Assembly (NCBI GenBank): GCA_051000345.1
Contig: JBPCOJ010000057.1
Span: 1-44,359 of the forward strand
Source of the DNA: JBHENC01 sp051000345
Lineage (GTDB): Bacteria; Acidobacteriota; Blastocatellia; Pyrinomonadales; Pyrinomonadaceae
DNA length: 44,359 nucleotides
Reading direction: 5' to 3'
A program made the position numbers and the translations under genes. Shown piece by piece: positions 16,124-24,745 of the stretch (position 1 is the stretch's first letter; the number at the start of each line of letters is the position of its first letter). The notes beneath the pieces were generated by a model that was given only the letters and a program-made list of their open reading frames with translations, did no database searches and was not told the DNA's origin.

Positions 16124-17275
16124 TCAGCACGCAAGGCTTGTGACGACATTTCCTTCGCCGACATGCGCGATCATTTCCGGTTCGACGATGCCGTAAAGCG
16201 TTGTGCGCTGAACGGCCTTTAATTCTTCGGCTTCGATGCGCCTGTGCAATTCTGCCGCCGGGACATACGAGCCGTGAGATGCGCCCGCCGCGCGCGTAAT
16301 TTTTTCTTCGATCAGCGTGCCGCCCAGATCATCCGCGCCGCAATGAAGCGATTGGACTGCCTCATCAAGCCCGCGCTTGACCCACGCGACGGCCTGTATG
16401 TGTGGTAACTCGTCGCGGAAAAGCAGGCGCGAGGCGGCAATTAAATTTAACGCTTCCTGCCTCTGCGGGCTACAGAGTCCGCGCTTAACGGCAATCGGCG
16501 CTTTCTCTGCGACGAACGGCAATTGAATAAATTCTGTAAAGCCGCCGGTTCGCCTTTGCACCGCCAGCAATCGCAAAAGATGTTCGGCGCGCTGTTCGAC
16601 TGTTTCGATATGCCCGTACATCATTGTCGAAGTCGTGCGCAATCCTGCGCGATGCGCCGTCTCGACAATCTCGCACCACTCGCCGCTCATCACTTTCTGA
16701 TTGCACAAGCGCCTGCGCACATCGTCAACGAGAATCTCCGCCGCCGTGCCCGGCATCGAGCCTAATCCGGCAACCCGCAACCGGTCAATGATGCGCGCGT
16801 AAGGTTCATCGCTTCGCTCATGTATATAGGCGATTTCTTCGGGCGAAAACGCGTGTATGTGAATCTGCGGAAAGGCGCGCTTTATCTCTTCGACAAGCGT
16901 GAAGTAAAACTCGACGGGCGTCTTTGCGTCCAGCCCGCCCTGAATCGTTACCTCCGTAATGCCGAGCGAAAGCCTGCGCCCGATATGTTCAAGACAATCG
17001 TCAATCGTCATGCGGTACGCATCCGCGTCATTATCATCGCGCCGGAAATTGCAAAAGCCGCAGTGCTGCTCGCAAACATTCGTGAAGTTCAAATTAAGAT
17101 TGACGATATAGGTAACGCGCCTGCCGTGCAAAGTTTCCTTCAATTCATTTGCCGCCGCGTACATCTCGCAGCACGCCGCTTCGTTCTGCTCCGAAAGCAA
17201 CACGGCAATGTCCGCGATTGAAAGTTCTTTGCCCGCGAAACTGCGCGCGATAACGTCTTTGCTTTTCGCCGTCAT
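16124..17275 (-). CDS. cofH: CofH-like radical SAM enzyme (F420 FO synthase subunit 2 type)
   Basis: This is a radical SAM enzyme of 383 residues. Seen: the cluster motif C68-x3-C72-x2-C75 in NVCEQHCGFCNFRR, YRMTIDDCLEHI, EVTIQGGLDAKTP, and the C-terminal DDLGGTLIEEKITRAAGASHG, the pattern of CofH. That enzyme joins a tyrosine-derived 4-hydroxybenzyl group to diaminouracil on the way to the deazaflavin FO of coenzyme F420. The related menaquinone enzymes MqnC and MqnE share the fold, but the CxFRR context and LGGTLIEE fit CofH better. CofG is not in the window. It lies 3 bases after gpsA and is surely co-transcribed. The assignment between CofH and MqnE/MqnC should be confirmed by a tree. Confidence 0.75.
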   Translation of the reverse strand: MTAKSKDVIARSFAGKELSIADIAVLLSEQNEAACCEMYAAANELKETLHGRRVTYIVNLNLNFTNVCEQHCGFCNFRRDDNDADAYRMTIDDCLEHIGRRLSLGITEVTIQGGLDAKTPVEFYFTLVEEIKRAFPQIHIHAFSPEEIAYIHERSDEPYARIIDRLRVAGLGSMPGTAAEILVDDVRRRLCNQKVMSGEWCEIVETAHRAGLRTTSTMMYGHIETVEQRAEHLLRLLAVQRRTGGFTEFIQLPFVAEKAPIAVKRGLCSPQRQEALNLIAASRLLFRDELPHIQAVAWVKRGLDEAVQSLHCGADDLGGTLIEEKITRAAGASHGSYVPAAELHRRIEAEELKAVQRTTLYGIVEPEMIAHVGEGNVVTSLAC

Positions 17276-17278
17276 GCT

Positions 17279-18289
17279 TTATCTTTCAAACTCCACGCGC
17301 AAAGGTCTGTTCATCAACTCGTATGCTGCGTCGCGTGCCTTCTTGCCTTCGTAAAGCACTGCGTAAACTTCGTTTGTGATCGGCATTTCAATATGTAATT
17401 GATCGGCAAGGAGTTTCACGGCGCGCGCCGTCTTCACGCCTTCGGCGACTTCGTGCATTCCCTTGATGATGTCGGGCAACGCGCGGCCTCTTCCTAATTC
17501 CTGCCCGACAAAACGATTGCGCGAGAGCGCGCCGGTGCATGTCAAAACGAGATCGCCCATTCCCGCTAGTCCCATCATCGTTTCCAATTTAGCATTCTGC
17601 GCCAGCGCGAGGCGCGCAATCTCCGCGAGGCCGCGCGTGATAATCGCCGCGACGCTGTTCGTTCCGAATCCTAAACCTGCGACCATGCCTGCTGCGACAG
17701 CCATCACATTCTTCACAGAGCCGCAGAGTTCCGTGCCTGTAACATCCGTGTTCGTGTAGACGCGCAAATTATCAAAACTCAATGCGTCCTGCACAAGGCG
17801 GCTGTCATCCTCATACGCGCTTGCCGCGACAATCGCCGTCGGTTGCCCTGCGGCTACTTCCTGCGCGAAGGACGGCCCCGACAAACACACGAAACGCGGC
17901 TCGAATTTTTCACAGACGACTTCGGACAGTATCTGCGAAATGCGTTTCCCTGTGCCAATCTCGATGCCCTTCGTCGCGCTGACGAAAAGCATTTCAGGCC
18001 GCAGAAACGGCAGCATTCGCTCGCAGAGTTCGCGCGTGACATGCGATGGCGACGCGAGAATCACCATTGACGCTTCACTCAATGCGTCTTTCAAGCCGCA
18101 CGTTGCAAAGACATTCTGCGGGACAACAACATGCGACGCGAGATAGCGCGTGTTCAAATGCTTCGCGTTTATTTCCGCTGCGACATCTTCGTTATGCGAC
18201 CACAAACGCACTTGATGTCCGGCGCGCGCCGCGCCGATGCCGAGCGCCGTTCCCCAACTGCCCGCGCCGATAATTGCCAACCGCTTCAC
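17279..18289 (-). CDS. gpsA: Glycerol-3-phosphate dehydrogenase [NAD(P)+]
   Basis: This cytoplasmic enzyme of 336 residues reduces dihydroxyacetone phosphate to sn-glycerol-3-phosphate, the backbone for phospholipids. Seen: the nucleotide-binding IIGAGSWGTALG, the SGPSFAQEVAAGQPTAIV signature, GSVKNVMAVAAGMVAGLGFG with the catalytic Lys, and the C-terminal EMPITNEVYAVLYEGK. It starts with GTG. It lies 12 bases after plsY, whose product uses the glycerol-3-phosphate, so the two steps are encoded together. Confidence 0.95.
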   Translation of the reverse strand: MKRLAIIGAGSWGTALGIGAARAGHQVRLWSHNEDVAAEINAKHLNTRYLASHVVVPQNVFATCGLKDALSEASMVILASPSHVTRELCERMLPFLRPEMLFVSATKGIEIGTGKRISQILSEVVCEKFEPRFVCLSGPSFAQEVAAGQPTAIVAASAYEDDSRLVQDALSFDNLRVYTNTDVTGTELCGSVKNVMAVAAGMVAGLGFGTNSVAAIITRGLAEIARLALAQNAKLETMMGLAGMGDLVLTCTGALSRNRFVGQELGRGRALPDIIKGMHEVAEGVKTARAVKLLADQLHIEMPITNEVYAVLYEGKKARDAAYELMNRPLRVEFER

Positions 18290-18301
18290 AGTGTTTTCGC
18301 T

Positions 18302-18928
18302 TTAACGAAATTTATTTTCTGTGCCACTTCGCAGCCTTCGTATGTTTTCGCGGTGCATAAAAACGATCAGCGCGCCGCACGCAATCGCCGCCATCATCAA
18401 GGGCGCAAATTCCATTGACAGAGGCAAGCGAGCGCCCGCGATAATTGCAATGCAGACAGGCAACGCGGCGACGGCGCAAATCGAGCCGAGCGAAACATAG
18501 CGCGTCGTCCATACAACACAAATAAAAACCAGCGCGGCGAGAACGACGGCGAGCGGCGCGAGGCAAAGAAAAACGCCGAGACCCGTTGCCACGCCCTTGC
18601 CGCCGCGAAAGCCCAGCCACATCGGAAACACATGCCCGATAATCGCCGCCACCGCTGCCGCCGCGATCCACCAAGCGCCGTTGAAATCAACAACGGATGC
18701 CGCAAGCAGCCAGCGCGCCAACAGAATTGCTGCCGCTCCCTTCGCGGCATCGAGCGCAAGCGTCAGTATGCCCGCCAATTTACCCGCGCGCCTTGTGACA
18801 TTGGTTGCGCCCGTTCCGCCCGAACCCGTTTCGCGCACATCCGCTCGCCTCGTCAATCGCACAATTAAAAAACCGGACGGAATCGAGCCGAGCAAGTATG
18901 CGGCGATTAAAATAAACGCGTGCCTCAT
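18302..18928 (-). CDS. plsY: Acyl-phosphate:glycerol-3-phosphate acyltransferase PlsY
   Basis: This inner-membrane acyltransferase of 208 residues has about five hydrophobic segments and makes lysophosphatidic acid from acyl-phosphate and glycerol-3-phosphate. Seen: YLLGSIPSGFLIVRL near the N-terminus, the second motif as GSGGTGATNVTRRAGK (the usual form is GSGNxGATN, so Gly replaces Asn), and the third motif WLGFRGGKGVATGLG. ATG 18928 is preferred over the TTG one codon upstream. It is followed directly by gpsA. Confidence 0.93.
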   Translation of the reverse strand: MRHAFILIAAYLLGSIPSGFLIVRLTRRADVRETGSGGTGATNVTRRAGKLAGILTLALDAAKGAAAILLARWLLAASVVDFNGAWWIAAAAVAAIIGHVFPMWLGFRGGKGVATGLGVFLCLAPLAVVLAALVFICVVWTTRYVSLGSICAVAALPVCIAIIAGARLPLSMEFAPLMMAAIACGALIVFMHRENIRRLRSGTENKFR

Positions 18929-19035
18929 CAAAAGATTTCGCGCGCCGGAAAATTTGCTTTAAAAGGCGAAGAAAGAATATAGCAAGCGGCACAATCGTGC
19001 GACAAGCAAAGGCTCATCGCTCAATTATATAGACT

Positions 19036-20271
19036 TCAAAGCAAACGTCGCCGCAGCAGATCGAGCGCGGCTTGCGATGCACGCCAGCGTATAAGATGCC
19101 TGTCGCCGGGCAGCATCAGCTTGCGATGCTCTACGTGCGCATCGTCTGCGAGCGCAATGTAAACGAGGCCGACGGGCTTTTCTTCTGTGCCACCGCTTGG
19201 CCCCGCGATGCCCGTCACGCTGATTCCGAAATCCGTGTCGGCACGGCGGCGCACACCGTCCGCCATCGCTTCGGCAACTTCCGCACTGACGGCTCCGCGC
19301 GCGGCAATTAAATTAGCATCCACGCCGAGCGACCTGATCTTCGCGTCGTTCGAGTATGTCACGACGCCTTCCATAAAATAAACGGACGAGCCGGAAACCT
19401 TCGTCAAACGCTCGGAGATTAAGCCGCCCGTGCAGCTTTCCGCGACAGCCAAGGTGAATCCCTTGACGGCGAGCCGCAGCCCGACGACTTCCTCCATCGT
19501 CTCGCCACGAAAAGCGAAAATCGCATCGCCGAGCCGTTCTTCGATTTGTCCCGCGAGGCCGTCCAAAAGCAGTTCCGCGTCTTGCTCTGTTTTCGCTTGC
19601 GCGGTGAGTTGGATTTCGATTTCGCTTTGATTAAAAAGAATCGTCGTTTGCGGATTTTTGTACTGCGTATAAACGGGCGCGATGCGTTCATCGACTGCGG
19701 ATTCGCCCAAGCCCGCAACGCGCAGTATGCGACGCGCAACACGCACGTCGCCCGCTTTCGCAATGAGTTTCGGCAGCACGAAGTTTTCAAACATCGGGCG
19801 CATCTCGCGCGGCGGGCCGGGAAGGAGAGCAATGGCGCGTTCGTCTTGATCCAGATAAAGTCCGGGCGCTGTGCCGTTCGGATTTTCCAACACCTCCGCG
19901 CCTTCGATAATCATCGCCTGACGCGAATTTATCTCCGGCATAGGGCGTCCCATGCGCTGAAATTTTTCGCGTATGCTCTCCAAAACTTTTTCGTTGAGCA
20001 TCAAGCGGCGAGAGAGCGCGCGTGCCGCGATCTTGCGCGTGATGTCGTCTTCGGTAGGGCCGAGTCCGCCCGTCGTGATGACGAAACGCGAGCGGCGCAG
20101 CGCGTCTTTGATTGTTTCTTCGAGCCGCGCGTCGTCGTCGCCGACAATGGTTTTGAGTTTGACTTCGATGCCGATGTTATTGAGTTTTTCGGTGAGCCAG
20201 AGACTGTTCGTGTCCGCGCGGTCAGGCGTTAAAAGTTCCGAGCCGATGGCGATGATTTCTGCTGTGAGCAT
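19036..20271 (-). CDS. cinA: CinA-family protein (MoCF domain plus NMN amidohydrolase domain)
   Basis: This cytoplasmic protein of 411 residues has the two-domain CinA layout. The N-terminal MoCF-like part shows IIAIGSELLTPDRADTNS and VITTGGLGPTEDDITRK, associated with ADP-ribose pyrophosphatase activity. The C-terminal part shows LAVAESCTGGLISERLTKV, GVVTYSNDAK and ISVTGIAGPSGGTEEKPVG, typical of PncC nicotinamide-nucleotide amidohydrolase with the catalytic Ser in ESCTGG. It recycles damaged or used pyridine nucleotides. The gene follows the kinase gene by 33 bases and precedes plsY by 107 bases. Confidence 0.94.
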   Translation of the reverse strand: MLTAEIIAIGSELLTPDRADTNSLWLTEKLNNIGIEVKLKTIVGDDDARLEETIKDALRRSRFVITTGGLGPTEDDITRKIAARALSRRLMLNEKVLESIREKFQRMGRPMPEINSRQAMIIEGAEVLENPNGTAPGLYLDQDERAIALLPGPPREMRPMFENFVLPKLIAKAGDVRVARRILRVAGLGESAVDERIAPVYTQYKNPQTTILFNQSEIEIQLTAQAKTEQDAELLLDGLAGQIEERLGDAIFAFRGETMEEVVGLRLAVKGFTLAVAESCTGGLISERLTKVSGSSVYFMEGVVTYSNDAKIRSLGVDANLIAARGAVSAEVAEAMADGVRRRADTDFGISVTGIAGPSGGTEEKPVGLVYIALADDAHVEHRKLMLPGDRHLIRWRASQAALDLLRRRLL

Positions 20272-20304
20272 AAATTAAACGAAGCGTGACTTGGTCGTAG
20301 TTGA

Positions 20305-22119
20305 TTACTGCGCGGGCGCGGCGGCGGCGTCGCTTGTGCCGAACACTTTTATTTCACGCACCCACATTACAAAGGGACGGTTCGTCGGCCCTTGCTGCGC
20401 GGGCTGAAGGATTCGTGCGCGCGTTGTTTTAAGCGGCGCAAACGAAAATGCGGCGCGGTCATAATCTTCGCCTGATTCAAGCGTCGAGACAGTGCGCCAT
20501 GCGCCTTTATCGTCGAGCGTCTGAAGTTCGACATGGCGCGAAGGCACGAAGCGACTGCGGTCGTAGCCCCAGAAAATATAAACGGCGGCGAGTTGCACGG
20601 GCTGATCGAAGGCGAATTCGATCCAGTGCGGCGCGGGCGTTTCGTCGGAACTCCAATTGCCTTTGTTGTAACGCATACGCGCGATTTTACGCACATCCGT
20701 TTCGCCGTCCGTCAAAGGCTTGGGACTGTAACCGTTGTAACTCGAATCGACTGCAATATGAGTCGGGCGCAGTTCGACGAGCGATGAAACGGGCGCGGGC
20801 GTCGGTTGCGGCGCTTCGACTTTTCGAGCGTCAGCAGCGGCGTTGCCACGTTCAAGCGTGTCGCGGCGCGCGAAAAAAACGACTCCGCTAAAGATTGCCA
20901 GACAAAACAAAGCAATAAAAATTTGCAAGCCGCGCCTACGACTTCTTTCCCAGCTTGTTGCATCGCGGCGCGTTAGTTTGACCGTCGAAGGCGAAGCGTT
21001 CAGTTCGCTGCCGCACGCCTCGCAAAATTTATCGCGCGGCGAAACTTCCTCGCCGCACGTCGCGCAGGCGGATGCGCCAATGGGCTGCGTAACATAACTT
21101 TCACGTTCACGTTCACCGCGTCCCGTTATCTTTGTAGATACTGTATCGACACCACGCGCGTTTAGTTCATCCGTCGTGGCATTAAATTCTTTTACCGGCG
21201 AGAACTCTGCTGAAGCAAGTTCAGTTTTCGGCGCGTCTTTGACCTCGCGTCCCCGCGCGCGATGAACTGCGTCGAGAAATTCCGAAGCCGACCCGAATCG
21301 TTTATCGGGGCTTTTTTCGAGCGCGCGTAAAATCACCGCTTCGAGTTCCGGCGCAATATCAGAATTGACTTCGGAAGGCGGGCGGGGCGGCTGTTCGATA
21401 TGCGCGCGCAAAATGTCTGTGCGCGGAAGCGGATCGGCGGTGTCCGTGCCGAATGGCGTGGCGCAGGTCAGCATCTCGTACAAAATGACGCCGAGCGAAT
21501 AAATGTCCGAGCGCTCGTCAACGGCGTGGCCTTGCGCCTGCTCCGGCGAGACGTATTGCGGCGAGCCGTAAGACCCGCCGAAGGTGTCAGTGTTTTCCGA
21601 GCCGACGAGTTTGACGATGCCGAAATCCGTAACCTTCGTGCGGTCATCTGGCGTAACGATGATGTTAGCTGGCTTCAAATCACGATGAATAATGCCGCGA
21701 TGCGCCAGATTATTCTGGTCGCGGTAAATGAATTTCTGCGCGTAGGCGACGGCTTCCAGAATCTGCTCGAACAAATCGAGCGAGCGCGCCGTCGGCAACG
21801 GACAGGCTTCGCGCGCCAGAAGCTGCGCCAGCGAACGCCCGCGCACGTACTCCATAATGATGTAATAAGTTTGCTCTGCAACGATGTAATCGTAGATTTT
21901 GACGATGCCCGGATGATCGAGCTGCGATTGAATATAGGCTTCCTTTTCAAAGCGCGGCTTGAGTTGGCGCAGATCACGATTGTCGCGCGCGATGATGGAT
22001 TTAATGGCTACCTCGCGCGGCAGTTGCAGATGATGCCCGCGATAAACCACGCCCATGCCGCCGCGCCCGATGCGCTCATCGACTTGATAGCTTCCGATGA
22101 TGGTTGTTTCGGCTGCCAA
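20305..22119 (-). CDS. Membrane Ser/Thr protein kinase with zinc ribbon and discoidin-like extracellular domain
   Basis: This is a Hanks-type kinase of 604 residues. Seen: Gly-rich loop GRGGMGVVY, Lys40 in VAIK, catalytic loop HRDLKPAN (Asp147), DFG at 165-167 and APE-like SPEQAQG, so the kinase should be active. Unusual is a longer linker between helix E and the HRD motif. After the kinase come a four-Cys zinc ribbon (CATCGEE...CEACGSE, about 355-375), a membrane segment IFIALFCLAIFSGVVFFA (about 399-416), and a C-terminal domain with IEFAFDQPVQLAAVYIFWG resembling F5/8 type C (discoidin) carbohydrate-binding folds, predicted outside the membrane. The start TTG 22119 lacks a clear Shine-Dalgarno. 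The 179-base gap upstream shows no gene. Confidence 0.87.
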   Translation of the reverse strand: MAAETTIIGSYQVDERIGRGGMGVVYRGHHLQLPREVAIKSIIARDNRDLRQLKPRFEKEAYIQSQLDHPGIVKIYDYIVAEQTYYIIMEYVRGRSLAQLLAREACPLPTARSLDLFEQILEAVAYAQKFIYRDQNNLAHRGIIHRDLKPANIIVTPDDRTKVTDFGIVKLVGSENTDTFGGSYGSPQYVSPEQAQGHAVDERSDIYSLGVILYEMLTCATPFGTDTADPLPRTDILRAHIEQPPRPPSEVNSDIAPELEAVILRALEKSPDKRFGSASEFLDAVHRARGREVKDAPKTELASAEFSPVKEFNATTDELNARGVDTVSTKITGRGERERESYVTQPIGASACATCGEEVSPRDKFCEACGSELNASPSTVKLTRRDATSWERSRRRGLQIFIALFCLAIFSGVVFFARRDTLERGNAAADARKVEAPQPTPAPVSSLVELRPTHIAVDSSYNGYSPKPLTDGETDVRKIARMRYNKGNWSSDETPAPHWIEFAFDQPVQLAAVYIFWGYDRSRFVPSRHVELQTLDDKGAWRTVSTLESGEDYDRAAFSFAPLKTTRARILQPAQQGPTNRPFVMWVREIKVFGTSDAAAAPAQ

Positions 22120-22298
22120 ACTTTTAACTCACGCCGCGCAAAAAAGAAGCGGGCAATCCAATTTTTTCGTCGCCTTTGCTGTTAGTTATAACAGAAACAA
22201 CGGCGCATAGCATTGTCCGAGCACGCGAAAGACAGCGCAATATTTAGTTCGATGTTTGGAGGAACACCGCGCTTCGACTTAAGAAAAGCTCGCCCGCT

Positions 22299-23057
22299 TC
22301 AAGCAGTCTTTTTTTCTTCGTAAACGTCGCGCAGGACTTCCGTGATAGATGGAGGCGGAGGAGTATTTTGATCGCGCACAGCGGTGTTGGACGCATGGGT
22401 GATGACATTATCTTTCAACACGTCCGCAAACAACGCGGGCTGCGGCGGCGCGGCCTTTAAGTGTGTGGAGGTTTGCGGCGCGGCGGCGTTCAACTTTTCG
22501 CGGCTCTGTGCGAGAAGATCGGCGGCGCGATTGCGGCGCGCGCGTTCGAGGCTGCGCACGGCGACCATCGTTTGCGGCGCTTCGGCAGGCTCGCGCTCTA
22601 GTTTGCGCAACAGGCGAACGTAGCGGCGCAGTTCCGGCGACGGAGCGAAACGCTGGCGCTCATCGAAGTCTGGATTTTCGACGACTTCGGCGAGATGCTC
22701 TATGGCCGCTTCGTGATGGCCTGCGCGTTGATAAAGAGCGCCGAGCGCGAAGCAAACGAGCGGCGGCGGGTCTGTCATCGAATGGAACACCTTTTCGCCG
22801 CGCTCGATTTCCTTTTCGATTTCGTAGCCGTACCAACGCTTGTCTTCATCGCGCAGAAGATCGTTGGCTTTCACATAAAACTTGAAGATGCGCGTCGTGT
22901 CTTCCTGTTCCGAATGCTGCACGGCGCGCCAGATGAAATAAGCGACGGCGGCGAAAAAGACGATGACGAACGGAGGAATGTTCATCACGCCGAGCATCGA
23001 GATAATCACGATGAGGGCGAGCAGTTTTTGCGTCGCTTCTTTTCCTTTACTGCCCAT
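22299..23057 (-). CDS. Membrane protein with TPR-like segment, unknown function
   Basis: I do not recognise this protein of 252 residues. Seen: two adjacent hydrophobic segments near the N-terminus (LLALIVIISMLGVMNI and FVIVFFAAVAYFIW), then a charged helical region. In it VCFALGALYQRAGHHEAAIE and HLAEVV look like a tetratricopeptide motif, followed by a helical stretch rich in Arg and a disordered Pro-rich C-terminal third. It lies 179 bases before the kinase gene on the same strand and could belong to the same unit. It may be a scaffold on the cytoplasmic face. Confidence 0.7.
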   Translation of the reverse strand: MGSKGKEATQKLLALIVIISMLGVMNIPPFVIVFFAAVAYFIWRAVQHSEQEDTTRIFKFYVKANDLLRDEDKRWYGYEIEKEIERGEKVFHSMTDPPPLVCFALGALYQRAGHHEAAIEHLAEVVENPDFDERQRFAPSPELRRYVRLLRKLEREPAEAPQTMVAVRSLERARRNRAADLLAQSREKLNAAAPQTSTHLKAAPPQPALFADVLKDNVITHASNTAVRDQNTPPPPSITEVLRDVYEEKKTA

Positions 23058-23160
23058 TGCTTTTGCAACTCTGCGGTTAGCGGAAACGTGTATGAGGCTT
23101 AACGAACGATGTTTGAACGCGTTTCTAAATTCACTGCCGCGCGTTCATGTCTCACGTTCG

Positions 23161-24243
23161 TTATTTTGCGTTAAGTGTTTGTTCGATGCGCTGCCGGATC
23201 GCCGCGCCCGCTTGTTCTGTGGAAAGCGTGCCGCCCAGATCACGCGTTGTTTGCTTCTCCGTAACGGCAGCGCGCACGGCGTGTTCGACGCTCGCGCTCG
23301 CTTCCCCTTCACCCAAATATTCTAGCATCATCGCCGTCGTGAGAATAGCGCCTGTCGGATTGGCGATGCCTTTGCCCGCGAGCGGCGGCGCGCTGCCATG
23401 CACAGGCTCGAATAGTGAAACTCTGCCGGGATGAATGTTGCCGGATGCGGCAAGCCCTAAGCCGCCCTGAAGACCCGCGCCGAGGTCTGTCAAAATGTCG
23501 CCGAACAAATTATTCGTGACAATCACTTCGTACTGCTTGGGATCGAGCACCATAAACATCGTCATCGCATCAACATACTGATGATTGCCTTCGAGTTCCG
23601 GGTAACGCGCGGAGACTTCCTTAAAAACTCTTTGCCACAGATCGCCGCCGAAGCGTTGCACGTTCGACTTGTCAGCCATCGTCACGCGCCGCCGTCCATG
23701 TTCGCGCGCATACTCGAAGGCCGCGACGATGATTCTTTCGACGCCGCGCCGCGTGTTCAGTTCTTCCTGCGTCGCAATTTCATCCGGCGTTCCCTTTTTG
23801 AGAAAGCCGCCCGCGCCGCAATAAGCGCCTTCCGTGTTTTCGCGGAAGACGACGAAATCGATGTCTTCGACGTGGCAATCACGCAGCGGCGTCAAACGAG
23901 CGTCGAGCAATTTCACGGGGCGCAAGTTTATGTAAAGATCGAGTCCGCGCCGCATCCCCAGCAAAATATCTTCGGCGTGCTGATTCGATGGCACGCGCGG
24001 GTCGCCGAACGCTCCGGCAAAAATCGCATCGAAATTCTTCGAGAAATCTTCGAGCGCGCCCGCCGGTAAGCTCACGCCTTCACGCAAATATTTGTCTGCG
24101 CTCCAATCGAATGATTGTAATTCGAGTCGGACGCCGTGCGTTTCGCGCAAGTGTTCGAGCACGCGCACGGCTTCGCGCGTGACTTCCGGCCCGATGCCGT
24201 CGCCCGCGACAACGGCGATGCGATGTGCGGCGCGCTTCGTCAT
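23161..24243 (-). CDS. Isocitrate/isopropylmalate dehydrogenase family protein (probable 3-isopropylmalate dehydrogenase)
   Basis: This cytoplasmic beta-decarboxylating dehydrogenase has 360 residues. Seen: IAVVAGDGIGPEVTREAVRV at the N-terminus, the substrate-binding RRGLDLYINLRPVKLLD, FRENTEGAYCGAGG, the metal/NAD segment NLFGDILTDLGAGLQGGLG, and FEPVHGSAPPLAGKGIANP. The family includes LeuB, isocitrate, homoisocitrate and tartrate dehydrogenases. The phosphate-Ser motif of isocitrate dehydrogenase is not evident and the length fits LeuB, but the ENTEG loop differs from classical LeuB, so the substrate is left open. The ATG shares a base with the cupin stop codon (TGATG); a GTG one codon upstream is also possible. 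No leuC/leuD genes are adjacent. Confidence 0.82.
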   Translation of the reverse strand: MTKRAAHRIAVVAGDGIGPEVTREAVRVLEHLRETHGVRLELQSFDWSADKYLREGVSLPAGALEDFSKNFDAIFAGAFGDPRVPSNQHAEDILLGMRRGLDLYINLRPVKLLDARLTPLRDCHVEDIDFVVFRENTEGAYCGAGGFLKKGTPDEIATQEELNTRRGVERIIVAAFEYAREHGRRRVTMADKSNVQRFGGDLWQRVFKEVSARYPELEGNHQYVDAMTMFMVLDPKQYEVIVTNNLFGDILTDLGAGLQGGLGLAASGNIHPGRVSLFEPVHGSAPPLAGKGIANPTGAILTTAMMLEYLGEGEASASVEHAVRAAVTEKQTTRDLGGTLSTEQAGAAIRQRIEQTLNAK

Positions 24244-24593
24244 CACTTCTCCGGCAAAGTATTCGCGCCGCGATCCGACGGCGAAGTTGCTTCGACGACC
24301 ATCGCTTCTTCCAGAATTTCGAGCGAGTATTTCGAGTCGGCAGGCACGCAGTAGCTATCGCCCTTGCCCGCTTCAAACGAATGCCCGTTGAGCTTAACAC
24401 GCAAGCGCCCGCTGACGACATACGCGACATACTCGTAAGTGTTCGAGTGTTCGGGCGAAGTGACACCGACTTTTTCATGCGTCCACAAACGCATTGCCAT
24501 TCGCTCGCCGTTGACTAACAAATGTTCGCCCTGTTCGCCGCGCGGCGCTTGATTGCCGCGCACCAGCACCGTTTCAGCATTTTGATCCGCCAT
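24243..24593 (-). CDS. Small cupin-domain protein
   Basis: This is a single-domain cupin of 116 residues. Seen: PEHSNTYEYVAYVVSGRLRV resembling cupin motif 1 and FEAGKGDSYCVPADSKYSLE resembling motif 2. The motif 1 metal ligands are incomplete (EHSNTYEY instead of HxH...E), so metal binding is uncertain. GGAG 8 bases before ATG 24593 supports the start. Its stop overlaps the start of the dehydrogenase gene, so the two are translationally coupled; a role tied to that enzyme is inferred from coupling only. Confidence 0.8.
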   Translation of the reverse strand: MADQNAETVLVRGNQAPRGEQGEHLLVNGERMAMRLWTHEKVGVTSPEHSNTYEYVAYVVSGRLRVKLNGHSFEAGKGDSYCVPADSKYSLEILEEAMVVEATSPSDRGANTLPEK

Positions 24594-24745
24594 TCTTTTC
24601 TCCTTCTTGTTCGCGTAATTTTCAGTTCGCGTTATATCCGATTAACGAGCGCTGAAGTTACGTTATTCGCTTGCGAGTTTCGTTTCAAAACTTACACAAA
24701 ACATCCACAGGCAAGCTTCATGGATTTTAATTTCAGAGTTAAATT

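Noticed and set aside
13514..16130. tmRNA gene near smpB
   Set aside because: No tRNA-like ends or tag frame were found in the gaps around smpB.
21400..22185. Long + strand open frame of 261 codons
   Set aside because: It is antisense to the Ser/Thr kinase N-terminal half with all kinase motifs; no protein-like pattern.
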